Shown here one piece after another: positions 7,678 to 14,536 of a stretch of DNA of 25,292 bases; position 1 is the stretch's first letter, and each line of letters starts with the position of its first letter. Position numbers and translations under genes: made by a program. The notes under the pieces are model-generated. The model saw nothing but the letters and a program-made list of their open reading frames with translations. It was not told where the DNA came from and did no database searches. Source of the stretch: Clostridium sp. Lineage in GTDB: Bacteria; Bacillota; Clostridia; Lachnospirales; Lachnospiraceae. The stretch spans positions 1 through 25,292 of the forward strand of contig JAEDOC010000016.1 in assembly GCA_016302185.1 (NCBI GenBank), read 5' to 3'.

Positions 7678-8511
7678 TTACCTATAAGACAGCTGCCAGA
7701 ATGCCACCGCACTGGCAGCGGCCACATTCAGGGAATCAACACCGTGAGCCATGGGAATCCGGACGGTATAATCGCAGGAGGCGATGGTATCGGAGGCCAG
7801 TCCGTCTCCTTCCGTGCCCAGAATGATGGCCAGCTTTTCTTCCGACATCAGCTTTTTATCATCGATGGAGACAGAATCATCCCGCAGCGCCATGGCAGCC
7901 GTCCGGAATCCCATCTGTTTTAATTGTTTCATGCCGTTTTGAGGCCATGCACCGTCATCCGCAGAAAAATACGTCCAGGGAATCTGAAAGACCGTTCCCA
8001 TGCTGACACGGCTTGCACGGCGATACAGGGGATCGCTGCATCCCGGCGTCAGAAGGATCGCATCGATCCCCAGAGCAGCAGCAGAACGGAAGATAGCGCC
8101 GATATTGGTGGGATTCATTACATTTTCCAGGATTGCGATCCTTCGGGCCTGACTGCATACGCTCTCAACGGAAGGAAGCGATGTACGACGCATGGAGCAG
8201 AGAGCACCGCGTGTCAGAGGAAAGCCGGTCAGCTGCTTCAACACGGAAAAGTCCGCCGTGTAGATGGGAAGATTCCCGCAACGTGCTGCAAGATTCATCG
8301 TATCTGCATCGCTAAGAAGCTGTTTCTTCTCTGTTAAAAAAGAAAGCGGTTCATAACCTGCATCCAGGGCTCGTGTAATTACCTTCGGACTTTCCGCAAT
8401 AAAGACTCCCGGATTGGGTTCAAAGCAGTGGAGCAGCTGCGGTTCAGAGAGTCGGGCGTAGATATCCAGCTCTTTTGATGAAAAATCTGTAATTTCTATG
8501 ATATTTGACAT
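7678..8511 (-). CDS. TrmH/SpoU-family RNA 2'-O-methyltransferase
   Basis: SPOUT-class methyltransferase that transfers a methyl group from S-adenosylmethionine to a ribose 2'-OH of tRNA or rRNA. The target cannot be told from the sequence. It has 277 residues. The N-terminal ~100 residues look like the substrate-binding extension (FIAESPKVITRALDAGYEPLSFLTEKK). The knotted SPOUT domain carries motif 1 (NVMNPTNIGAIFRSAAALGI), motif 2 (IILGTEGDGL) and motif 3 (IPMAHGVDSLNVAAASAVA). GGGAG lies 7 bases before the ATG. It has its own promoter and is separated from glgC by 125 bases, so it need not share glgC regulation. Confidence 0.93.
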   Translation of the reverse strand: MSNIIEITDFSSKELDIYARLSEPQLLHCFEPNPGVFIAESPKVITRALDAGYEPLSFLTEKKQLLSDADTMNLAARCGNLPIYTADFSVLKQLTGFPLTRGALCSMRRTSLPSVESVCSQARRIAILENVMNPTNIGAIFRSAAALGIDAILLTPGCSDPLYRRASRVSMGTVFQIPWTYFSADDGAWPQNGMKQLKQMGFRTAAMALRDDSVSIDDKKLMSEEKLAIILGTEGDGLASDTIASCDYTVRIPMAHGVDSLNVAAASAVAFWQLSYR

Positions 8512-8535
8512 TTGGATTCTCCCGTTTTTTTATTC

Positions 8536-8564
8536 ATTATAATCGATGAATCTTGCCGGTACAA
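8536..8564 (-). promoter_or_regulatory. Sigma-A promoter for the trmH-like gene
   Basis: Minus-strand TTGTAC (plus 8559-8564), a 17-base spacer, then TATAAT (plus 8536-8541), about 25 bases from the start codon. Confidence 0.75.
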
Positions 8565-8607
8565 GAAAAAATGCTGCGCAGACGGAGAACCGTTTGCACA
8601 GCATTTT
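8562..8607 (-). terminator. Terminator of the dehydrogenase gene
   Basis: Two 18-base arms (8568-8585 and 8590-8607) pair with one mismatch and one G-T wobble around an AGAA loop. The minus-strand transcript then reads into TTTTTTCTTG. It lies 22 bases past the stop at 8630 and abuts the trmH-like promoter. Confidence 0.88.
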
Positions 8608-8629
8608 CTTTTATCGTTTGAACCTTAAA

Positions 8630-9718
8630 CTACTTGCTTTTTACATAGGTGTTCAGATCATGAACACAATACTCATTGTAAGGATACTTGTCTGTGGTAA
8701 CATAGCCGGCAGGAGCGTCAATCAGCTGCGGGATACGGTTGACAATGGTGGCACAGGTCATCTCAACGGTAGCAGGGCGGTTCACGGAAACCGTTGTCTC
8801 CGGCTCACCGATAAAGGTCCAGTCGTTTCGATCGAACTCATCCGGTGCGAATACCTTGCCGACACATTCGGTAACAAGTGTGATGCCTTCTTCGGTCTCT
8901 GTGGTCACAACAGCGCGCATACCGGTGGGATCGCCGGCTTTAATGGTGGCGTTTAACGTGGTGGAGAACAGATCCTCGGAATGGGTGGTCGGATAGCATT
9001 TCTGTGTCTGGGAGGTGATGTGCAGATTCATCTTGCTGCAGAGCCAGCCATTCTGATTCCACATATAGGACGGAACGTACTGACCGCTCTCAATCAGCTC
9101 CTTCAGCTCCGCTTCCGGCATGTCGTTGATATTGGCAATCTCTTTCTCAAAGCGTTCCGGTGTAAAGCCGGCGCCATGGCCTTCGGCCAGTGCGATGCCG
9201 TAATCCTCTACATTGTACCAGCTGCTTCCTATGATCTTGGTAATCTTAAAGGAAGAACCGGCCAGATTGGTTACCATGGTTCCCCATACTAGGTCGCAAT
9301 AGCCAACACCGGTCAGAGTACAATTGCCCTGCTTCGCCAGCTCATCCAGCTTGTGGGTGAGAGCAGGAGAGGAGTTCCAGGGATACAGCGCTTCCTCACA
9401 GGTAGTGATGGCATTGATGCCTTGCTTTGCACAGATAGTAAAGATTTCTTCCAGCTCCGCTACGGTGCTTCTGGTGGCAATGATGCAGACATCCGGTTTC
9501 AGAGTACCCAGAATCTCATCGGCCTGACCGGCAGGAGAAACTAAAATGCCGGTCTCCGGATAACCGCCTCCGACAATCTCAGCGGCATCTTTTCCGCAGA
9601 CTGCAGGATTCATATCAAAAGCCGCAACCAGAGATGCCCCCTTCTCAATGGCATAACGAATTAAATATTTTGCCATCTTACCGCAACCATACTGTGCAAA
9701 TGTAATTTTTCTTTCCAT
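8630..9718 (-). CDS. 2,4-diaminopentanoate dehydrogenase-like NAD(P)-dependent oxidoreductase
   Basis: A 362-residue Rossmann-fold dehydrogenase with the layout of the dihydrodipicolinate-reductase-like/2,4-diaminopentanoate dehydrogenase group. The N-terminal nucleotide-binding segment is ITFAQYGCGKMAKYLIRYAI (residues 5-24), followed by the core strand DVCIIATRST and CEEALYPW. The C-terminal half (GHGAGFTPERFEKEI, then FDRNDWTFIGEPETTVSVNRPATVEMTCATIVNRIPQLIDAPAGYVT) resembles the C-terminal domain of that family. In ornithine-fermenting clostridia the enzyme oxidatively deaminates 2,4-diaminopentanoate, but none of the other ornithine-fermentation genes is nearby. The substrate here is therefore open. 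AAGGAGG precedes the ATG. A divergent MerR gene and a MerR-type promoter suggest ligand-induced expression. Confidence 0.8.
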   Translation of the reverse strand: MERKITFAQYGCGKMAKYLIRYAIEKGASLVAAFDMNPAVCGKDAAEIVGGGYPETGILVSPAGQADEILGTLKPDVCIIATRSTVAELEEIFTICAKQGINAITTCEEALYPWNSSPALTHKLDELAKQGNCTLTGVGYCDLVWGTMVTNLAGSSFKITKIIGSSWYNVEDYGIALAEGHGAGFTPERFEKEIANINDMPEAELKELIESGQYVPSYMWNQNGWLCSKMNLHITSQTQKCYPTTHSEDLFSTTLNATIKAGDPTGMRAVVTTETEEGITLVTECVGKVFAPDEFDRNDWTFIGEPETTVSVNRPATVEMTCATIVNRIPQLIDAPAGYVTTDKYPYNEYCVHDLNTYVKSK

Positions 9719-9763
9719 ACAGAAACCTCCTTATTTTAATCGCCGAACAATTATGATACTTGT

Positions 9764-9794
9764 ATTGTACACCTTATAGTAAGTATAAAGTCAA
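9764..9794 (-). promoter_or_regulatory. MerR-type promoter of the dehydrogenase, 19-bp spacer
   Basis: Minus-strand TTGACT (plus 9789-9794) and TACAAT (plus 9764-9769) are separated by 19 bases, two more than a normal sigma-A promoter. MerR-family activators correct exactly this overlong spacing by twisting the DNA between the two hexamers. Confidence 0.82.
9771..9791. promoter_or_regulatory. Predicted MerR operator
   Basis: A 21-base interrupted palindrome centred on 9781 (outer arms ACCTTATA and TATAAAGT), with 8 of 10 base pairs matched. It fills the spacer of the dehydrogenase promoter. The position and the ACCTTA-like outer half match the usual MerR operator layout. Confidence 0.78.
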
Positions 9795-9927
9795 TAGATG
9801 TTTTTTGACTGATAATATATGGAAAAAGAAAAATTGGACCGATGGAAAGCAACGGAAGAAGCATCTTGCCTAATTGAAAATCAGAGTATAAAATAGCAGT
9901 AAAGGAAGGAATGAATGGAGGATAATC

Positions 9928-10758
9928 ATGAAGGATTCCCTGTTTAAAATCGGCGAGATGGCCCAGATGAATCATGTGAGTACACAGACTTTAAGACTTT
10001 ATGCCAGAAATAAACTTTTAGAGCCGGAATATCTGGATTCGGAAACCGGATACCGGTATTATACCCTGGATCAGTGTGCGAAGCTGGATCTGATTCGCGC
10101 ACTGAAAAGCTGCCGTCTGTCTCTGGACCGAATCAAGGAGATTTTTGAGCTGTCCTCCCAGGAGCTGTTATTACAGGCTCTGGAAGAACAGACCGGTGTG
10201 TTGACAAAGGAGCTCTATCATTTATCCGTCAGCCGGAACAATCTGCTCCGGGTTCAGAAAAATCTGCAGGTGCTGAACTCCCTGCCGCCCTTTGGACAGG
10301 TGTTTTTTGAGTATGTTCCGGAACGGAAGATCGATGTACAGCAGACCGGTTTTGATTTCTTTGCCCTGGGCTACGAGGGCTATGAAAATATGCTGCGGCA
10401 TATGCAGAATTATCTTCACGAGAAGCAGCTTCCTCCGTCCTATTTTATCAATGTAGGAACCATCATGGAGAAGGAGCATTTTATTCAGGGAACCTATACC
10501 TCTCATTCCGCCTTTATCTTTGTAGATGATCTGTATCCGGCAACAGACTCGATCCGTACACTGCCGCAAAACACCTATCTGTCTCTGGCCTCTGATAATC
10601 CGGCGATGGAATCGGAATACGCCCGCAGACTATATGAAGAAATCAGCCGGCAGGGTATGATTCCCTGCGGTGATTATATCTGTGAGGTACTGACGCAGTT
10701 TCCTCTGCACCATTCCAGGCAGATGATTTACAAAATTCAGGTGCCGGTGCAGCGATAA
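9928..10758 (+). CDS. MerR-family transcriptional activator with C-terminal effector domain
   Basis: A 276-residue regulator. The N-terminal MerR winged helix-turn-helix (residues 5-74) includes FKIGEMAQMNHVSTQTLRLYARNKLL, the wing ETGYRYYTLDQC, and RLSLDRIKEIF. A dimerisation coiled coil follows (about 75-115). The ~155-residue C-terminal part resembles the GyrI-like/BmrR-type effector-binding fold (FEYVPERKIDVQQTGFDFFALGYEGY near the start, IYKIQVPV at the end). Such domains bind small organic ligands rather than metals, and no metal-binding cysteine cluster is seen. TGGAGG lies 6 bases before the ATG. The predicted operator is in the promoter of the divergent dehydrogenase, the probable target. 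Confidence 0.92.
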   Translation: MKDSLFKIGEMAQMNHVSTQTLRLYARNKLLEPEYLDSETGYRYYTLDQCAKLDLIRALKSCRLSLDRIKEIFELSSQELLLQALEEQTGVLTKELYHLSVSRNNLLRVQKNLQVLNSLPPFGQVFFEYVPERKIDVQQTGFDFFALGYEGYENMLRHMQNYLHEKQLPPSYFINVGTIMEKEHFIQGTYTSHSAFIFVDDLYPATDSIRTLPQNTYLSLASDNPAMESEYARRLYEEISRQGMIPCGDYICEVLTQFPLHHSRQMIYKIQVPVQR

Positions 10759-10784
10759 GTAAAAAATAATAGACTTTATTCTCT

Positions 10785-10819
10785 ACATCCTTCCCTCTTG
10801 TAAATACAAGGAATGATGT
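10785..10819. other. Imperfect hairpin between the MerR gene and the NADAR-KptA gene
   Basis: ACATC...GATGT outer arms and CTTGTA/TACAAG inner arms can pair, with a few bulged bases, around an AA loop. No T run follows, so it is not a convincing terminator. It lies in the ~100-base gap at the left edge of the AT-rich accessory segment. Confidence 0.4.
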
Positions 10820-10866
10820 TAGAAAGCGAATAACAGGAGTTTAAAGAAGAACAAAGGAAAATGTTT

Positions 10867-11703
10867 ATGGATAAGAAAGATATAATTTGCTTTTATCATG
10901 AATACGAAGAATATGGTTGTTTTAGTAATTGGTATTCTGCTACTTTTGAATATGCAGGAAAAGTATATAATTCTGTTGAACAATATATGATGTATCAAAA
11001 AGTTATTCTATTTAGAGAATTTGAATTAGCAGATGAAATTATGACATCCAACAAACCTTCTGAAATCAAAAAACTTGGTCGAAGTAAAATGAGATATTTT
11101 GATTCCGAATTGTGGGACAAAATATCTTATACCATTGTAAAAAGAGGAATAAGAGCAAAATTTCAGCAAAATCAAGACATATGCAAGTTTATTTCGCTGA
11201 TTCTTCGTCATAAACCGGAAGTGATAGGGATTACACTGGATGAGCATGGCTGGGCCCAGGTGGATGAATTAATCGCTGGAATTTCAAAGTCCAGAGAGTT
11301 TTCAATGGATATGCTAGAAGAGATTGTTCGGACAGATTCAAAGCAGCGCTATTCCTTCAATGAAGACAAAACTTTAATTCGCGCAAATCAGGGGCATTCA
11401 ATTCCTGTGGATGTAGAATTAGAGAAGCGGATTCCTCCGGATGTATTATGGCACGGAACCGGAGAAAAATATGTTGAGTCCATTAACAAAGTGGGACTAA
11501 TCCCAAAATCGCGGCTGTACGTTCATTTATCAAAGGACTATAATACAGCAAAGACAGTTGGCGGCAGACATGGAAAACCAGTAGTGTATCAGGTAGATAC
11601 CAAAGCGATGGCAGAAGATGGGTATTCCTTTTATTTTTCCGTGAATGGAGTTTGGCTGACGAAAGTGGTACCGGTTCAGTATCTTCATGAAGAAACAAAT
11701 TAA
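10867..11703 (+). CDS. Fusion of truncated NADAR (YbiA-like) domain with KptA/Tpt1 RNA 2'-phosphotransferase
   Basis: Two recognisable domains share one frame. Numbered from the alternative ATG at 10861, residues 9-106 match the NADAR/YbiA (DUF1768) fold: CFYHEYEEYGCFSNWY, VYNSVEQYMMYQKV, and VKRGIRAKFQQN. The family continues for about 40-50 more residues with an acidic/WG segment, and these are missing. At residue 107 the protein passes directly into KptA/Tpt1: KFISLILRHKPEVIGITLDEHGW, then RANQGHS, LWHGTGEKY, RLYVHLS, GGRHGKPVVY, and NGVWLT. Tpt1 removes a 2'-phosphate from spliced or repaired RNA using NAD. The KptA half lacks only its first few residues. I prefer the ATG at 10867 (AAAGG 9 bases upstream). 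By my count GC is about 27% in the NADAR half and about 44% in the KptA half, so the gene looks like a recombination product. KptA activity is plausible; NADAR activity is doubtful. Confidence 0.85.
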   Translation: MDKKDIICFYHEYEEYGCFSNWYSATFEYAGKVYNSVEQYMMYQKVILFREFELADEIMTSNKPSEIKKLGRSKMRYFDSELWDKISYTIVKRGIRAKFQQNQDICKFISLILRHKPEVIGITLDEHGWAQVDELIAGISKSREFSMDMLEEIVRTDSKQRYSFNEDKTLIRANQGHSIPVDVELEKRIPPDVLWHGTGEKYVESINKVGLIPKSRLYVHLSKDYNTAKTVGGRHGKPVVYQVDTKAMAEDGYSFYFSVNGVWLTKVVPVQYLHEETN

Positions 11704-11738
11704 ATAGAACAATGAAAGAACATTTCTGGAGGCAACGA

Positions 11739-12407
11739 ATGAAGGTATATCAGTTGAAATGCCCATGCTGTGGGGCAAGTATTGAAGTTGAGAAGCACAG
11801 GAAACAGTGCTATTGTTCTTACTGTGGCACTTTGTTACATCTAAATGATGATATCAAGCGGGTTGAAGTAACCAAAAAAATATACCATCACAACATATAT
11901 ACAAATGAAGCTAAGATTAAGGAAATTGAAATGCGAGAAAAATTGCAGGAACAGAAATTTCTCGCAGAGAAAGACAAACGTAATCGAAAATCAAAAAGTG
12001 AGTTTATGGCTGTTGTGGTATCATTATTGCTTATCGCGATGGGTTTCCTTTCTTTTTTCTTTATGATTCGCTACCTCGATAATGATCTTAAAGAAAAAGA
12101 AGCTGATTCAATAAAACAGGAATCTGAATTACAGGAGATTGTGGATGAAATTCTAGTTGATATTGAGAATGAGGACTTTTCTGAAGCTTATGTCAAAGCA
12201 GAATCGTTACACTATACAAAGGGATTTTCTAATGATGTTGAGAAAAAATGGAATTCCACAAGAAAAGAGCTGATTAAACAGATTAAAACGGCGGAAAAAG
12301 AAGCTGAAAAAGCGAAAAGAGAGGAATCGAAAGAAGCTGAAAGAAATGCAAAGAAAGCAAACCGTGAGGATAACCATTGGTGGAATCCATTCTCATGGTT
12401 TAAATAA
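11739..12407 (+). CDS. Zinc-ribbon, single-pass membrane, coiled-coil protein of unknown function
   Basis: A 222-residue protein that I do not recognise as a named family. An N-terminal four-cysteine zinc ribbon (CPCCG at residues 8-12, CSYCGTLL at 26-33) is followed by a charged helical linker (55-88). One transmembrane helix spans residues about 89-111, then a mostly helical C-terminal part. That part is rich in Lys/Glu/Ala near its end (likely coiled coil) and finishes with aromatic NHWWNPFSWFK. CTGGAGG lies 6 bases before the ATG at 11739; an in-frame ATG at 11712 has no ribosome site. It starts 35 bases after the NADAR-KptA gene on the same strand, is similarly AT-rich, and ends at a strong terminator. 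The two genes are probably co-transcribed. Confidence 0.82.
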   Translation: MKVYQLKCPCCGASIEVEKHRKQCYCSYCGTLLHLNDDIKRVEVTKKIYHHNIYTNEAKIKEIEMREKLQEQKFLAEKDKRNRKSKSEFMAVVVSLLLIAMGFLSFFFMIRYLDNDLKEKEADSIKQESELQEIVDEILVDIENEDFSEAYVKAESLHYTKGFSNDVEKKWNSTRKELIKQIKTAEKEAEKAKREESKEAERNAKKANREDNHWWNPFSWFK

Positions 12408-12420
12408 GCCTTCCTATATC

Positions 12421-12466
12421 AGACCGTTGTAACATAGATGGTATCTATGTTACAGCGGTCTTTTTA
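12421..12466 (+). terminator. Strong intrinsic terminator after the zinc-ribbon gene
   Basis: Arms of 19 bases (12421-12439 and 12443-12461) pair fully apart from one G-T wobble, with a 3-base loop, and run into TTTTT. It closes the accessory two-gene unit. Confidence 0.93.
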
Positions 12467-12495
12467 GAATTGTATATACTTGAATTTATTTCTTT

Positions 12496-12648
12496 TTAGT
12501 TGAGTACATTTCTATAATCTGAAAAATCACATCTCGCTCTGGCTGTTTTATTCCAATAATCAACCGTAGTGTGTAAAACATTGGCCAGAAGGATCAAGTG
12601 ATTTTTGCGTGGAGCTGTCTCTCCCCGTTTACTTATACTTTTTGGCAG
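12496..12648 (-). pseudogene. Headless remnant of an Xre-type helix-turn-helix gene
   Basis: Minus-strand translation directly after the recombinase stop codon, in the same frame, gives 50 codons up to a TAA at 12496-12498. They include ISKRGETAPRKNHLILLA followed by NVLHTTVDYW. This pattern (start of the recognition-helix end, then RGE..P....L..LA..L....DY) is the second half of an HTH_3/Xre domain. There is no start codon and the first half of the domain is absent. The remainder (NKTARARCDFSDYRNVLN) could be a short tail. I read it as a deletion remnant; the match is by eye over about 30 residues. Confidence 0.55.
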
Positions 12649-13710
12649 CTACTCATTTTTCTCCCGAAGATGGACCTTGTTGCGGGCACTGCGGCGCCGT
12701 TCATCCTCCAGAGCCGCGTAGTGTTTTTTGGTGGTGTTGACATCGGAGTGTCCCAGAACATCGGCCACCAGATAGATATCGCCGGTTTCCCGGTACAAGC
12801 TGGTACCGTAGGTGCTGCGCAGCTTATGAGGCGTGATTTTTTTCAGCGGAGTAACAACTCTGGCATACTTCTTGACCAGATTCTCCACACTGCGGACCGC
12901 CAGCCGTTTCCGCTGCATGGAGAGGAAGAGGGCTTCTTCATGGCCTTTCTCCGGAATGATGCGTTCCCGTTCTTCCAGATAATCTTTTAATGCAAATTCT
13001 ACCTCAGAGCCAAAATAAAGGATAACCTCCTTGCCCCCCTTTCGGTGAATCCGCATACTGCCGGTATTAAAATCCAGATCATTGAGGTTCAGGCCGACAC
13101 ATTCCGAAACGCGGATTCCGGTTCCCAGAAGAAGAGTCATGATCGCCAGATCCCGTACCTTGGTTTTCTCATGGTAGGCCTGCTGTTTTTCCGTCAGCCC
13201 GTCGCCTTCCTCCACCTGATCGAGGAGCCTTGCCACCTCATCGATTTCCAACCGGATAATCTCTTTTTCATGCATCTTTGGCAGCTGTACCAGAGCCGCC
13301 GGGTTATTCTTAATTCGCTCGGTCCGGTAAAAATAATTATAAAAGCTCTTCAGCGAGGAGATTTTGCGCATAATCCCGCGTTCCGTATTGACCAGATCCT
13401 CTTTTTTGTCAGTCGAATAGCATTTTAAAAACTCCATGTATTCCTCTAAATCCATCAGCTGGAGTTCTTCCAGTATCTTTAGGGTGAAATCCTTTGGTTC
13501 GTACGACGCAAACATCGGATTCTGCTTCTTTAGAAACTCAAAAAAGGTTTTCAGATCATACGCATAAGCGATTCTGGTACGGGACGAAGTGCGTGGTTCA
13601 ATTCCGCGGAAGAAATCAGCGCAGAAGGGCGGCAGCTCCTTCATCATCTGACGCAGACGCTTTGTATTTTCAATGGTTTCCTGTTCATGGTAGGAGAGTG
13701 GAGCAGCCAT
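12649..13710 (-). CDS. Xer-type tyrosine recombinase
   Basis: Site-specific DNA recombinase of 353 residues. The N-terminal SAM-like core-binding domain covers about residues 10-135 and the catalytic domain about 150-340. All expected catalytic residues are visible: Arg200 (GTGIRVSE), Lys in HRKGGK (about 224), His295-x-x-Arg298 (PHKLR), His321 (LGHSDVNTT) and Tyr331 (KKHYAAL). Length and the segment KTKVRDLAIMTLLLGTGIR resemble single-recombinase XerS-like proteins, so a chromosome-dimer role is possible. An orphan integrase role is also possible because an AT-rich segment lies downstream. The ATG at 13710 follows the ttcA-like stop by 4 bases with AAGGA upstream; more upstream ATGs overlap that gene and lack a ribosome site. 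Confidence 0.9.
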   Translation of the reverse strand: MAAPLSYHEQETIENTKRLRQMMKELPPFCADFFRGIEPRTSSRTRIAYAYDLKTFFEFLKKQNPMFASYEPKDFTLKILEELQLMDLEEYMEFLKCYSTDKKEDLVNTERGIMRKISSLKSFYNYFYRTERIKNNPAALVQLPKMHEKEIIRLEIDEVARLLDQVEEGDGLTEKQQAYHEKTKVRDLAIMTLLLGTGIRVSECVGLNLNDLDFNTGSMRIHRKGGKEVILYFGSEVEFALKDYLEERERIIPEKGHEEALFLSMQRKRLAVRSVENLVKKYARVVTPLKKITPHKLRSTYGTSLYRETGDIYLVADVLGHSDVNTTKKHYAALEDERRRSARNKVHLREKNE

Positions 13711-13714
13711 GGTA

Positions 13715-14446
13715 TCATCCTTCTTTCTTTTTCTGCGGCCAGCCTTCAATATTCCCTTCAAGAATCGCATGGAAGAGGCGATCCTTAACACCGGGAGCAT
13801 CCTGGTTCAGTTTTTTTGTTAATTGTTTCACATATTCCCGTTTTGTTTTTCCGTCCACCGGGCAGGGATTTTTGCAGACAGGCAGATGATAGCGATTCTT
13901 AAACCCGATCACGTCGGCCTCTGACACATAGATCATGGGACGGATGACCGTCAGTTCTGTGCGGTCGAGATAGGTTTCCGGCGAAAAACAGTAAAACCGG
14001 CCTTCATAAATCAGCGATAAAAGCATGGTTTCAATTAAATCATCCCTGTGATGGGCATAGGCAATTTTATTGCAGCCAAGGCGTATCGCAGCCTCATTGA
14101 GGGCGCCCTTGCGCATTTTGGCACAGAGGGCACAGGGATTGGTTTCTTTTCGCGTATCAAAGAGAATGGAACCGATTTCCGTGGGAACAACCGTGTAATC
14201 AATGGATAATTCCTCACAGAGAGCTCGGATGGGCGATACATCGAAATTCTCAAACCCAAGATCCACGGTAATTGCACAGATCTCAAACGATTCCGGATAA
14301 AACCGTTTCAGCCCGTGAAGCGCATAAAGCAGCGTCAGACTGTCCTTGCCGCCGGAGATACCAACCGCAATTTTATCTCCGGAATGAATCAGAGAGTAGT
14401 CGTCCACAGCCTGACGGGTGAGACTTAAAAGTCGTTGTAGCTTCAT
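13715..14446 (-). CDS. TtcA-like PP-loop ATPase, probable tRNA thiolation enzyme
   Basis: N-type ATP pyrophosphatase of 243 residues. The PP-loop SGGKDS is at residues 31-36. A Cys105-x-x-Cys108 pair (NPCALCAKMRKGAL) and a later Cys in NPCPVDGKTKRE give the cysteine pattern of TtcA proteins, which use an iron-sulfur cluster to make 2-thiocytidine at position 32 of tRNA. KIAYAHHRDDLIETMLLSL is the conserved helix of the family. Some clostridial members of this family act in other thiolations, so the base modified is not certain. It is transcribed with the recombinase just downstream. The possible ribosome site (AAAGGGG) is 13 bases before the ATG, which is rather far. Confidence 0.88.
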   Translation of the reverse strand: MKLQRLLSLTRQAVDDYSLIHSGDKIAVGISGGKDSLTLLYALHGLKRFYPESFEICAITVDLGFENFDVSPIRALCEELSIDYTVVPTEIGSILFDTRKETNPCALCAKMRKGALNEAAIRLGCNKIAYAHHRDDLIETMLLSLIYEGRFYCFSPETYLDRTELTVIRPMIYVSEADVIGFKNRYHLPVCKNPCPVDGKTKREYVKQLTKKLNQDAPGVKDRLFHAILEGNIEGWPQKKKEG

Positions 14447-14482
14447 AAATAAAGATTTTCCCCTTTCTGTAGTTATTCCGTA

Positions 14483-14520
14483 CTAACTATTCGATAAACT
14501 AGACTTTCACGCATAGTTAG
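14483..14520. repeat. 8-bp inverted repeat upstream of the ttcA-like gene
   Basis: CTAACTAT at 14483-14490 and ATAGTTAG at 14513-14520 with a 22-base loop, in the 90-base gap after the LTA-synthase-like stop. No T run follows, so an operator is more likely than a terminator. Confidence 0.4.
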
Positions 14521-14536
14521 AATTACTGCTATTTTA

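Noticed and set aside
7662..7679. AT-rich hairpin after the trmH-like stop as a terminator (AAATATG/CATATTT)
   Set aside because: The stem is only 7 A/T-dominated pairs, giving weak stability, and only four T residues follow on the minus strand.
9805..9820. TTGACT next to GATAAT upstream of the MerR gene as its promoter
   Set aside because: The two hexamers are directly adjacent, with no 16-18 base spacer, so they cannot act together as a sigma-A promoter. I could not settle the MerR promoter.
10785..10819. Hairpin after the MerR gene as an intrinsic terminator
   Set aside because: It has bulges and no T run follows on the plus strand. It is kept only as a possible structure.
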